From: Histoplasma ohiense
Taxonomy: Eukaryota > Ascomycota > Eurotiomycetes > Onygenales > Ajellomycetaceae
Reading direction: 5' to 3'
Length of the DNA stretch: 64,000 nucleotides
NCBI GenBank assembly: GCA_017607445.1
Contig: JAEVHH010000006.1
Span: 1,674,001-1,738,000, forward strand
Below are positions 54,700-64,000 of the stretch, piece by piece (position 1 is the first letter of the stretch; each line of letters starts with the position of its first letter). The translations under genes were made by a program, and so were the position numbers. The notes beneath the pieces were generated by a model. The model made no database searches, was not told the origin of the DNA, and saw only the letters and a program-made list of their open reading frames with translations.

Positions 54700-57600
54700 G
54701 TCTAACTTCAGCATACAGACAACAGATCTGAAACTCTTCAATCTCATTCTGCAGATGAACTTTGACAGCAGCTCATCAAATAACTTCTCATACTAGAACA
54801 TCAACATCAGTGATGTGACTGATATCACAGAAACAATCAGCAGGAAAATCACTCTCTGCAGATTTTTTGAGTAAATACAGTCAGAGTGATTCTCTGTCAC
54901 ACAGCAGCTCTACAGCTTGCTTTCAAGCAGAGCTGTGAAGTGATCTGTATACAGAAGCCTTACACACACTCTGACACTAAGACTTCTAATCACTCAGCAT
55001 ATGAGTGCTTTGTATTCATAGACTGCTGAGATGACACTAATCTGAAGCAGTGAGAGAAGAAGAGGCTCTGGGTCATGATATATATATACAAGAATTCAAA
55101 GATAAGAACACAGCAATATCAATCTATACAAAACAGAGATCTGCTGTGAATCAGTGTCAATGACTGCCACATTCTCAATGTGTACAGACAGTCTGAGACA
55201 GACACAGTCATGAACTATCTGATCAATTTGAGTCCATCAGCCTGCTGTCTAGTAGATGAGGATTTCAATGTATGATATGATGTCTTTGAATCAGAGGCAG
55301 TGAATCTGCACTGAGAAGAGAAGCTTGTTCAGTGAATCAGTGAACACAGAATGAACTTTGTGAAAGAGATAGATATTTCAACTCATACAGCAGACTATAT
55401 AATTGATTTCATCTTCTTCAATATGATCTTTGCTTCCACTTCAGTGTGTCAAGATTTACACTGCAGCTCAGATCATCAGTCTATGATTATTATGCTGCTG
55501 ACAACATCTCAGACACAGCAGAGCAGAGCTCAGATCAAGATCACAGACTCTCAGCTGAAGCTCTTTGCAGATCTTATCAGAGATCTTATAGTGAATATAT
55601 CTTACTCAGATAAAATTGAGAATGCAGTATAGCTTGATGATCTGACTCAATGCTTCACTCAGAATCTTCTGACTGCAGCTCAGACAGTCAGCAAGTCAGT
55701 GCAATAAAAACAGACTACAGCTCTCTGATGAACAGCAGACTGCTGAAGAGCATATCAAGAGCTCACCACTCATCAGACAGAGACTGCAAAGTATTGATTC
55801 AAGAACACAGTATGCAAGGCCAAATGTGCATACTGAAGACAGATAATCAATGAGATCAGAGATGACAGAAATCTGTATCAGATGATAGCATGACATGAGC
55901 TGAAACTCAATCTCAGAGCACTCTCTCTGATGATTGAGGATCAGATTATAGAAGAGACAGCTGTCAAAGCTGAGACACTTCAGCAAGCTATTCTGAAGTG
56001 ATACAACTCAGTCAATGATCTGAAATACAATTCATTGAATGATGAGCACTGAAGTAGCATGGAAAACCTGCTCTGAAACCTCTGAATTGAGATGAAGGAG
56101 GTAGAGTGCAACATCATTGAAGTACAGAGTATCTCTTCAGATATGAATGGAATCACAGTGCAGCTGCTCAAGATATACTGACAGTATGTGTCTCTTTTTG
56201 TACAGCAGCTATACAACTGCTGCCTTCAGCTCTGCCACTTCTCACAAATCTGAAAACTGACAGAGATGACAATAATATTCAAAATAGATAAAAGAGACAG
56301 AAACTCAGTCCACTTCTGAAGACTTATTATTCTTCTCTCAGTAATCTTCAAGAGACTGAAACACATTGTTGCAAGATGACTGACATACACAGCATTTATT
56401 CATAATGTAGTCAGCTTGCAGTATGAAGAAGTGCTGCTCAGACAATCAGCAATGAATCTGATAGCTGCTTTCATTCATAAGATAAAGACAGCCTTCACAC
56501 AAAATAAGAAGATATTCATAATTATAATGAATGTGCAGAGTGTCTTTGATGCTGTGCTGTGCAGATGACTGCTTCAGTGAATGACACAACAGAGATGACT
56601 ATATGAGCTGCTACAACTCATTGACAGCTTTCTCATCAAATACAGAGCTCAGATTCAGCTGAAGAGAACCATCACAGCAGCATATCAGATGCAATGTGAC
56701 ACATCACAGAGGTTTTCTCTGTCATCAATACTGTTTCTTCTATATCTGACAGAGCTGCTGTGACAGAATTCAGAATTGTACTTTGACTATACAGATGATC
56801 TGAATACTTGACAGACTACACACTCACTTGACAGCAATGCTACTCTTTTCAGCCATGATATACAGAGTATTCTGAGATGAGAGAAGACAAACAAAATGAT
56901 CTTTGCATCAGAGAAACTTGAGATGATTCATCTCACAAGAAAGTAACACAATGAAACACTATCAGTGATTGTGTCAGAGAATCTGATCATACACTCTGTC
57001 ACTGTCTCAGCTGAACAGAAGTCAGTATTTCACTGATTGAGTGTATACTTTGACAGAAGACTCATCTGAAGATCATATATCTCTGTCTGAACAAAGAAGA
57101 CAAAAGCTGTAACTCAGTACATTTGAAGTCTAGAGAAGATCAGAGATGAGCTCTCAGTAGATGCTCTGTGAAAGATGATCACTATCTGCATGATTCTCTC
57201 ACTGCTCTATAGCACAGAGATCTGGTACAGCAGCTGCATGCAGTCAGCAAAGCACATGAGCAGAAGTGGGGAGATCAGCTTCTGTCTGAGATGATATGTA
57301 GAGACAGTTGAAAAGATGCTTATCATAGCAGTCAGAGAAGTTCTTTCAGTTTTTCATACAACATTCATTGCAACTCTATATCAGAATGCTGAGCTCTCAT
57401 CAGCAATGATAGCTCTGAAGAAGATTAAAATATGTTTTGCAACAAGGCTTCAGATAATGAATGAGAGACACTCACTGACTTCACAAATAGCTCTCTCAAT
57501 GATCACACATGAAAGAAGAACTGAAACTCAGCAGCATTCAAAGATCAAAATTCAGAGGTTGAAAACACTGCTATCTGCAGTCAATAGATTCACACTTGTC

Positions 57601-58650
57601 ATCCCACACTACTCAGAGAGATGTGAGACAGATCTCACAGAGAGTGTAGACAAAAAAAGTGCTGCTCAGATATTCAAGAAATAATGAGAAAGTCAATCTT
57701 CAACAGATTTATATGTTTTCTCAGATGAATCAGAACAGATTCTTGACAATAGCAGACAGATTGACTATAACTTTATAATCTATCAGAGAAATAAACAGCT
57801 GATCAGCTTCTCAGCTGCACTGAGCTCTATATCACATATCTTCAACACTGAAGCAGTTGATGTCTGCTGTGCATTAGAGTCTGCAGTGAAGCTTCTACTC
57901 TGTGTTATAGATGACAGTATCAACTCTCAGATCTGACTCTGTCTTGACAATATCTCAGTCATCTGAAGCATACAGAGCAGTGTGATGATCTTCTTAAACT
58001 GAGTCTACAGCTGCTGTCATAAGCTCCTCAGACAACATAATGTGAGTCTGAAATAGATCTCTGAGTATATGGAAATAGAGAACAATGAGAAAGCAGATTG
58101 TCTGACTAAGTGAACAGTCTCATCTACTGCAGCTTCAGTCTATGAACTCAAAATCATGTCCACAGTCAGTGAGATCCACACAGTGATCAAGCAACTCAGT
58201 CAAAAGACAGAGTGAGAATGATGAAGCAGAGTCTGTGAAAAACTCTCTGACTGATATCAGAGCTGAAGATTCAGCAGACTGACTGTGAAATATTAAATGA
58301 AGATCTTTTCAGAGCTCATTATGCCACAGCATGTTCTTCACTGCTGATTTGCACTCCACTTCTCTCATGAAAACTTTTCCTGATACCACAGACACTTTCA
58401 GCATGCAGATGCAAGGCTCATCTATATCTGTGAATACAATAAGAGCTCAGAACATTTGATGCTCTGTCAATACTCACAGAGACACTTTCCTCACTGACTC
58501 AAGAGATCAGCAGTACAGCTATACAACTGAGTGACAGCTGTTGTCTATCTAGAGTCTCTGATCTCTACAGACTTTGTAGAACTGCTTGACTGCACACAGT
58601 TCTACACACAGTACTGCATGAGATAACACAGCTGTTTGAGCACACATTAT
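54700..58650 (+). pseudogene. LINE A-3 ORF2: endonuclease, RT, RNase H
   Basis: The endonuclease is open at 55351-55632 (VKEIDISTHTADYIIDFIFFN, SSDHQS), preceded by DEDFNV at about 55255. RT shows MNVQSVFDAVL (about 56525-56560) and Y-T-D-D at 56788-56799. RNase H lies at about 57715-58130, with ENNEKADCL. The Cys/His tail is at about 58420-58480 (CEYNKSSEHLML). Disabled by TGA breaks. Confidence 0.8.
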
Positions 58651-58699
58651 CTGACAGCCCTCCACAGCAGTTCCAAGTCTATACAGACAGTACAGATAG

Positions 58700-58945
58700 C
58701 ACAACATCTGATACAACTAATTCAATCAGTACAATAGATTCAATCAATGCAATCAGTACAAACAGTACAATTGATTCAATTGATACAATCAGCTCAATCA
58801 GTTCAATTGGTACAAACAGTACAATCAGTTCAACTGGTTCAATCAGTACAATTGATTCAACCAGTTCAATCAGTACAAACAGTACAATTGATACAATTGA
58901 TACAATCAGTTCAATTGATTCAATCAGTTCAACTGATGTAAATGA
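58700..58945 (+). repeat. 9-bp minisatellite in LINE A-3
   Basis: Tandem 9-bp units (gttcaatca, gtacaaaca, gtacaattg, attcaatca). Same array as in A-1 and A-2, here with a different order of variants. Confidence 0.85.
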
Positions 58946-59616
58946 TTAAATCAGCATGATGAGCTCATCTGTTTCAACTAGCTGTGGTGTAATCAGTACA
59001 GTTTGTATACTGACTCAGTTGATATACTCTCAGCTGCAGATATATACTCTTCTTCTCTCTTCTCACTGCTCTTTCTGTCTCTCTTCACTTTCTTCCCCTC
59101 ACAATCTTCTTCAGTGCTCTCTTCTCTCTCTCCTCTCAGATTTGTGCTGAGTCATGTGACTGCAAGATGTCACAGAGAACACAGTCTTTTCTTCACTCTT
59201 CTCTTTATTTTTCTTTTCAGAACACTCACTTTTTCTCTTTTCTTTTGTCTATTTCATCTGTCTTTTCTCTGCTGTTAGAAGCACAGACAGTTCTCAGATC
59301 AACTGAGAGAGTTATCTCTCTTCATTCACTGTAAAGCCTTTCAGACACAGCAGCAGTGATTTCCCTCAGAAATCACACTATAGCTCCACCATGAATGGCC
59401 ATACATTGGGTCAGAAGTAGATGTGCAGCTCAGTAAAACCCTTTTCAATGAGCTGAGTCTTCTCAAGAGTTGCCATCTGAATTCTGTTTTCTTTCTCTCT
59501 GTGTATATAGAAATCTCTCCAGTGTAGCACATCTCCATGCCCTTTGAGAGGCTTCTGAAACACGGGCGCTGCCCGTGTTTTCTCCGGGATGTTAAACCAA
59601 TACAAACAAACAAACA
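58946..59616 (+). other. LINE A-3 3' UTR, pyrimidine tracts and tail
   Basis: Pyrimidine-rich at about 59045-59140 and 59185-59270. A stop-poor reverse frame at 59341-59617 is not supported in the other copies. Ends with caatacaaacaaacaaaca. Confidence 0.6.
59558..59580 (+). other. 3' stem-loop of LINE A-3
   Basis: Perfect inverted repeat: arms aaacacgggc and gcccgtgttt with loop gct. It lies just upstream of the aaac tail. In A-1 the same site is degraded (aaacacagatgctgtctgtg). A 3' hairpin is the kind of structure LINE reverse transcriptases use to recognise their RNA; this role is inferred. Confidence 0.7.
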
Positions 59617-59630
59617 TACACTTCAGTTAT

Positions 59631-60236
59631 GCAACTGAAAGTTCAAGTTCTTGAATAATATATTGATCTTGACAGCATCATTTCAGTCTTGCCCATCTGT
59701 CTTTAGAAGCTTGTGATTGAATTCAGAAAGATAAGTTATCAACATAACATTCATCTGATGAGTCTGATTAAGCCAGTTCAATGTCTTGGTTTGAAGTATA
59801 GAATCAAAGAAGAGAGAGTTGAGTTGTTGAAAGACTAGCTCTGATATACACTGATTGTTCTGACAATGACTCATTCAGAGTTGAAATTTCACTAATATGT
59901 TGTCATTCAATCTGCTATGAATATACCATGCTTGATTGGATAGTGAGTCTATTGCTTGTCCATTGATGTTCAATTTGACATTCACTTTTGACTTTCACAT
60001 GAGATAGAGTGCTAGATCTTCTTCATATTTGTCAAGAATTGAAAGTTTCTCTCTTGAAAGCTTCTCATGAGATGTGAGCATAGAAGAAACAGTGAATATA
60101 AAAGTACTTATTTTAGCAAATCATTATTGCAATTCAGTCATCTGTAGCACTTGCTGCTGAAGAATACTTCATAGATCTAAGTTGTCATCCACTGCATTTG
60201 AATGCAGCAGATGTTTGTAGAATTGTTTGTAGTTCA
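59631..60236 (-). pseudogene. G4 gag N-terminal part
   Basis: Reverse gag, start codon at 60236-60234 (MNYKQF). Partly open at 59874-59683 (SHCQNNQCISELVFQQLN). Joined to 52899 across LINE A-3. Confidence 0.75.
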
Positions 60237-60612
60237 TTTCAATATCTAAGAATATGTAATAATAATAAAAGAAAAGAAATACTTATAGACACTTGATTCT
60301 CTTGCAGATATTATTCACAGTGTTGCAGTGCTAAGCTTGATCAAGCTTCTTTGTGAATGCTATTTACAGTGTTATGATTTGTAGACACTCAAGCCTTGTA
60401 GAACATGATCAATTATGTTTCAAACACTTAGACACAACAGTCTATATAACTAATGATAAGAGCACTCAGACTCATGAGAGATCTCTTGTAACAACTAGAC
60501 ACTCAGATCTGTAAACAACACACTCAGATGTAAGAACTGATAACAATACACTTGAGTGTAAGAACTAATAACAAAGCACTCAGATCTTAAACACAGAAGA
60601 ATCAATTTGTAA
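60237..60612 (-). other. G4 leader between LTR and gag
   Basis: Same layout as the other leaders; short A-rich run at about 60265-60280. No gene seen. Confidence 0.55.
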
Positions 60613-61083
60613 TGTAATGAATGTACTTCAATTAACAATTTGATACTATTCTAATTACAGATTATGAATTGATTAAGGAAAGAAAGAGAAAAGAAATCAG
60701 AAGAAAAGATTGTACAAAGAGGATTCTTATAGAGAGAATTTCAGAGTGAAAGAATATCAGAAGCCACTTCACAGTGGAGCATGGAGTGGAAGAATGTTAA
60801 GAACTACACAGAAGAATTGTTAGAAACTACACAAGTGCAGAGTGTGAGGCAGGAGAATCATTGAAGACTATGCAGAAGAATCATTAGAGACTATACAAGC
60901 ATGAAGCACAGAGTGAAAGAACATTAAGAGCTACACAGAAGAATCATTAGAAACTACACAAGTGCAGAGCATGGAGCAGAAGAACATTGAGAGTTACACA
61001 AAGTCACAACAGTCAGAAACAAGCAGATGCAGAAGGGGAGTTGATTGCGTAAGTTAATTACTAACAGATGCTAACTCATCACA
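60613..61083 (-). repeat. G4 5' LTR (471 bp)
   Basis: 63 bp shorter than the reference (one tandem unit missing), and 40 bp longer than its partner at 35989-36419. Right duplication gtttg (61084-61088). Confidence 0.85.
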
Positions 61084-61104
61084 GTTTGTGGGTAGTTGTA
61101 AGAA
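61084..61104 (-). other. LINE A-2 5' end fragment beyond G4
   Basis: gtttgtgggtagttgtaag is the complement of the 5' start of LINE A (as at 52920-52935). It is directly followed by the 17-bp target duplication of LINE A-2. This small piece proves that G4 lies inside LINE A-2. Confidence 0.85.
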
Positions 61105-61600
61105 TGAACAATTCATCAGTGAAGATCAAAATATCATCTATATATACTGAGATGATCTCATTGAGCAGATTTCATAGAACTCAGTTAATGTATTTCTGAA
61201 ACATGCTTGAAGCATTCACTAATTCAAAGAAAGTCACTGTTCATTTGTATAATCTGTAATGTGTATAAAAAGCAGTTAGTCATTCATCATCTTCATTAAT
61301 TCTTATCTTCTACAAAGCTGCAGAGATGTCAAGCTTTGTAAATCATTTTGCTTTTTCTATTCATTCAAGTATTTCATTGATGAATGAGAGAGGATATTGA
61401 TTCTTTCACATAATTTTGTTGAGTTTTCAGTAGTTGATGCAGAATTGTAAGCCTTCTTCTGATTTCTTTGCAAACAGTACAGATACTGTGGTGGATGAGT
61501 TGCTAATACAAATGAAATCTTTGTTCAGTAATTCATTGAATGTTTTTTATAGAATAAGAAGCTCATTGTATGATATGCTGTAGAGATAATCTCAGAGCAG
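61105..61600 (-). pseudogene. G3 reverse transcriptase N-part
   Basis: Reverse RT with the catalytic Y-I-D-D intact at 61144-61133 and the upstream blocks (LDISAAL-K-I-R-I region, about 61290-61330; VDY/STAYQELNKI region, about 61400-61450). Joined to 27086 across LINE A-2. Confidence 0.8.
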
Positions 61601-62260
61601 TTACAGATTCTTATCATCTTTTTTAATGAACTCAATCATATGATCTATATCAGATTTTTGATAAGAGAGAAACTTTTCAGCTTCTTTCTCATTGAATATA
61701 TCTGTGAAGTTTTTATATAATTTGAGTAGTTTCTTGCACAGTTTCTTGAGATTTTTGAGTTCTAGCTTCTCTAATGCTTTTTTGATATTTATCATACTAG
61801 CAGCAAACACTTGAATGTTCTTCTTTTCATGAGTTTGATGAGTTAGTAGTTTGTATACTTCTACTGATATCTGAGTGAGATCAGTGGTTCTATTGATATT
61901 CTTCTCATAAACACAGTCATCTTCTGAGAAAATAAGACAGTGGTTGTATGCATTCAACAAAATTTCAAATTCTGTGAGTTATGATAGACTGAGCATTAGA
62001 TTGTACTCAAGATCTTGTATTTTGTATGTGTATACATTCTTTTTCTCATATTCTTCTACATTGACATTAAATCTTATCATGTTGTAGAAGACTGATCCTC
62101 TGAGGCTATTAAATTCACTGAGTTTACACAGTTTGAAAAAGAGAATACACTGAAGCTTATACTTCCCAATCAGCTGAATGTCTATAAGAGCATAATGAAG
62201 GAAACCATTATCTATCATTGCTCATATATTGACTAGATTATTTACAATGACAGAGATTAT
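61601..62260 (-). pseudogene. G3 linker and protease
   Basis: The linker is open at 61960-61601. The protease is open at 62218-61979, with D-N-G (MIDNGFLHY) in place of D-S-G, a damaged active site. Confidence 0.8.
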
Positions 62261-63345
62261 AATTGTATCTGCTTATATTTTCTACTCAAATCTTCAGCTA
62301 GCTTTCTACTTCTTGAGCTTTTATTCATATTTTAGAGTGAGAGCTTGTCTTTTCTCTGTTCTTGTCTGTTCATGAGTGATGCAGTGTTCACATGTGTGAG
62401 GGGTTTACTTGAAGTGATTGCATTCAAACATTGATTTGCAAAGTGCTCTGATTTGTTGCAGTATATGCAGACTTCTCTGACAATTTGATCAGTAATGTTC
62501 TTTTCTGAAATGTTGAGAACTCTCAGATGACTTGTGTTTATATGTGAGATTCAGTTCATTGATTCTGATTTGAAGATGAAGAATGCTGCAGAGTGGTTCA
62601 GAGTATATACATTTGTTCAGCAGAATTCTCTGCAATTTTGAAGTGTGTGAAACTGAGACAGATCATGGTTCAACAGATAAATATCAGCACAGAATTTGCT
62701 GTATATTGAAAGTTTCAGACACTCTATATTTCAATTATACAACTGAAAGTTCAAATTCTTGAACAGTATATTGATTTTGATGATGTTGTTTCAGTCTTGC
62801 TCATCTGCTTCTAGAAGTTTGTGATCAAATTCAGAAAGATAAATTGTCAACACAACATTCATCTGATAAGTCTTATTAAGCCAGTCTAATATCTTGACTT
62901 GAAGTGTAAAATTGAAAAAGAGAGAGTTGAGTTGTCAGAAGACTAACTCTGACATATACTGATTGTTCTGACAATGACTCATTCAGAGTTGGAATTTTGC
63001 TAATGTGTCACCATTCAATCTGCTATGAATATATCACACTTGATTGGATAGCAAGTCTATTGCTCATTCATTGATATTCAATTTGGTATTTGCTTTCAAC
63101 TTTCACACAAGATAGAGTGTTATATCATTCTTATATTTGTCAAGAATTGAGAGCTTCTGTCTTAAAGGCTTTTCATAAGATATGAGTGTAGAAGAAACAG
63201 TGAACACAGAAATGCTCATTTCAGCAAATTATTGTTGCAATTTAGTCATCTATAGCATCTGCTGCTGAAGAATACTTTGTAGATCTAAGTTGTTGTTCAC
63301 TGTGTTCAGATGTGATGAGTGTTTGTAGAATTGTTCATAGTTCAT
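62261..63345 (-). pseudogene. G3 gag
   Basis: Reverse gag, start at 63345-63343 (MNYEQF). The zinc-knuckle region is at about 62440-62490. Broken by many stops. Confidence 0.75.
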
Positions 63346-63688
63346 TTCAATATCTAAGAACATGTAAAAAAAAAGAAAAGAAATACTTGTAGACACTCAG
63401 TTCTCTCACAGACACTATTTACAGTGTTGTGATGCTAAGCTTTGTCAAACTTCTTTGTAAATGCTATTCACAGTGTTACAGTTTGTAGACACTCAGATCT
63501 TATAGAACACAGTTGATTATATTTCAGACACTTAGACATGACAATCTATATAACTAATGATAGAGGCATTCAGACTCATAAGAGATCTCTTGTAATGACT
63601 AGACACTCAGATCTGTAAATAACACACTCAGATGTAAAAACTAATAATGAGACACTCAGATCTTAAATGCAGAAAAATCAATTCATAA
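63346..63688 (-). other. G3 leader between LTR and gag
   Basis: Counterpart of the other leaders, with an A run at 63366-63373. No gene seen. Confidence 0.55.
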
Positions 63689-64000
63689 TGTAACAGATAT
63701 ACTTTGATTAATGATTTGATACTATTCTAATTACAGATTACAAATTGATTAAAAAAAGAAAGAGAAAAGAAATCAGAAGAAACAATCATACAAAGAGAAT
63801 TCTTATAGAGAGAAATTCAGAGTAAAAGAATATCAGAAGCCACTTCACAGTGAAGCACAGAGCAGAAGAACATTAAGAGCTATATAAAAGAATTATTAGA
63901 AACTACACAAGCACAAAGCATGAGACAGAAAAATCATTGAGAGCTATATGAAAGAATTGTTAGAAACTATATGAGCACAGAGCATTAAATGAAAGAATCA
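63689..64000 (-). repeat. G3 5' LTR, cut by window edge
   Basis: Reverse LTR beginning TGTAACAGATATAC at 63689. The start of the 63-bp tandem region is visible before the window ends. It pairs with 23605-24139. Confidence 0.85.

Larger units (their letters stand above)
52914..59616 (+). mobile_element. LINE A-3: full-length Tad1-like LINE
   Basis: The element is 6703 bp, flanked by the 14-bp duplication tacacttcagttat (52900-52913 and 59617-59630). It carries two ORFs, the 9-bp minisatellite, and a perfect 3' hairpin followed by aaac repeats. CpG sites are kept at both ends (acccacgaacg at about 52930; the hairpin at 59558-59580), so it is younger than A-1. Confidence 0.9.
35989..61083 (-). 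mobile_element. G4: chromovirus, complete apart from nested G5 and LINE A-3
   Basis: LTRs at 35989-36419 and 60613-61083; about 5.9 kb of own sequence. The target duplication was GTTCG in the CpG-bearing LINE A sequence. It now reads atttg at 35984-35988 and gtttg at 61084-61088, the two copies having decayed differently. It inserted in LINE A-2 close to its 5' end. Confidence 0.85.
27087..61104 (-). mobile_element. LINE A-2: Tad1-like LINE split by LINE B-1 and G4
   Basis: Its 3' end (complement of the aaac tail, tttgtttgtttg) lies at 27087, and its 5' end (complement of cttacaactaccc) at 61084-61104. The 17-bp duplication tgaacaattcatcagtg is present on both outer sides. Own sequence is 27087-31978, 34552-35988 and 61084-61104. 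LINE B-1 sits at the ORF1/ORF2 border and G4 near the 5' end. Confidence 0.85.
23605..64000 (-). mobile_element. G3: chromovirus split by about 34 kb of later insertions
   Basis: The 3' LTR lies at 23605-24139 and the 5' LTR starts at 63689 and leaves the window. The pieces in reverse order of coordinates are leader, gag (63345-62261), protease/linker (62260-61601), RT (61600-61105 and 27086-26760), RNase H and integrase (26759-24441) and chromodomain. They join across LINE A-2, whose target duplication tgaacaattcatcagtg is found at both 27070-27086 and 61105-61121. G3 inserted into the gag of G6. Confidence 0.85.

Overview
This window is a block of nested fungal transposable elements with no ordinary host gene. 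Fungal origin is inferred from Ty3/Gypsy chromoviruses with a C-terminal chromodomain, Tad1-like LINEs carrying endonuclease, RT and RNase H, a BED/hAT transposon with short GT..CTAAT..AG introns, and a tRNA-derived SINE. A filamentous ascomycete is most likely, but the species cannot be told. Most of the DNA has been eroded by C-to-T and G-to-A changes. CpG is almost absent, CpC/GpG is scarce, and most reading-frame breaks are TGA at places where the families have Trp (TGG) or Arg (CGA).

Layout. I name the chromovirus copies G1-G7, the two LINE families A and B, and the hAT copies 1 and 2. Left part: G7 (reverse, 1-1399) lies in G2 (forward 3' end, 1400-2322), which abuts the gag of G1 (forward, 2323-20365). 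G1 is itself split by hAT-1 (3092-8968), a solo LTR (10596-11107) and LINE A-1 (12831-19511). A short unassigned segment (20366-20984) and a decayed LINE B fragment (20985-22077) follow. Right part: G6 (reverse, from 22078) carries a young SINE (22875-23264) and is split by G3 (reverse, 23605 to beyond 64000). G3 holds a solo LTR (25123-25655) and LINE A-2 (27087-61104). LINE A-2 holds LINE B-1 (31979-34551) and G4 (35989-61083). G4 holds G5 (37078-49530) and LINE A-3 (52914-59616). G5 holds hAT-2 (41097-47511), which holds a CpG-rich solo LTR (44238-44771). That makes seven levels of insertion, most of them closed by matching target-site duplications (5 bp for LTR elements, 8 bp for hAT, 12-17 bp for LINE/SINE). 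The degree of decay broadly follows the nesting order.

Most interesting content: both hAT copies (5.88 kb without later insertions) carry, besides the transposase, a reverse-strand gene whose spliced product has a histone H3-type fold, and a forward-strand gene for a coiled-coil, Lys/Glu-rich protein that I do not recognise. In hAT-1 both exons of the H3-like gene remain open although the transposase is full of stops. A histone H3-like cargo gene in a DNA transposon is the best candidate here for an undescribed system.
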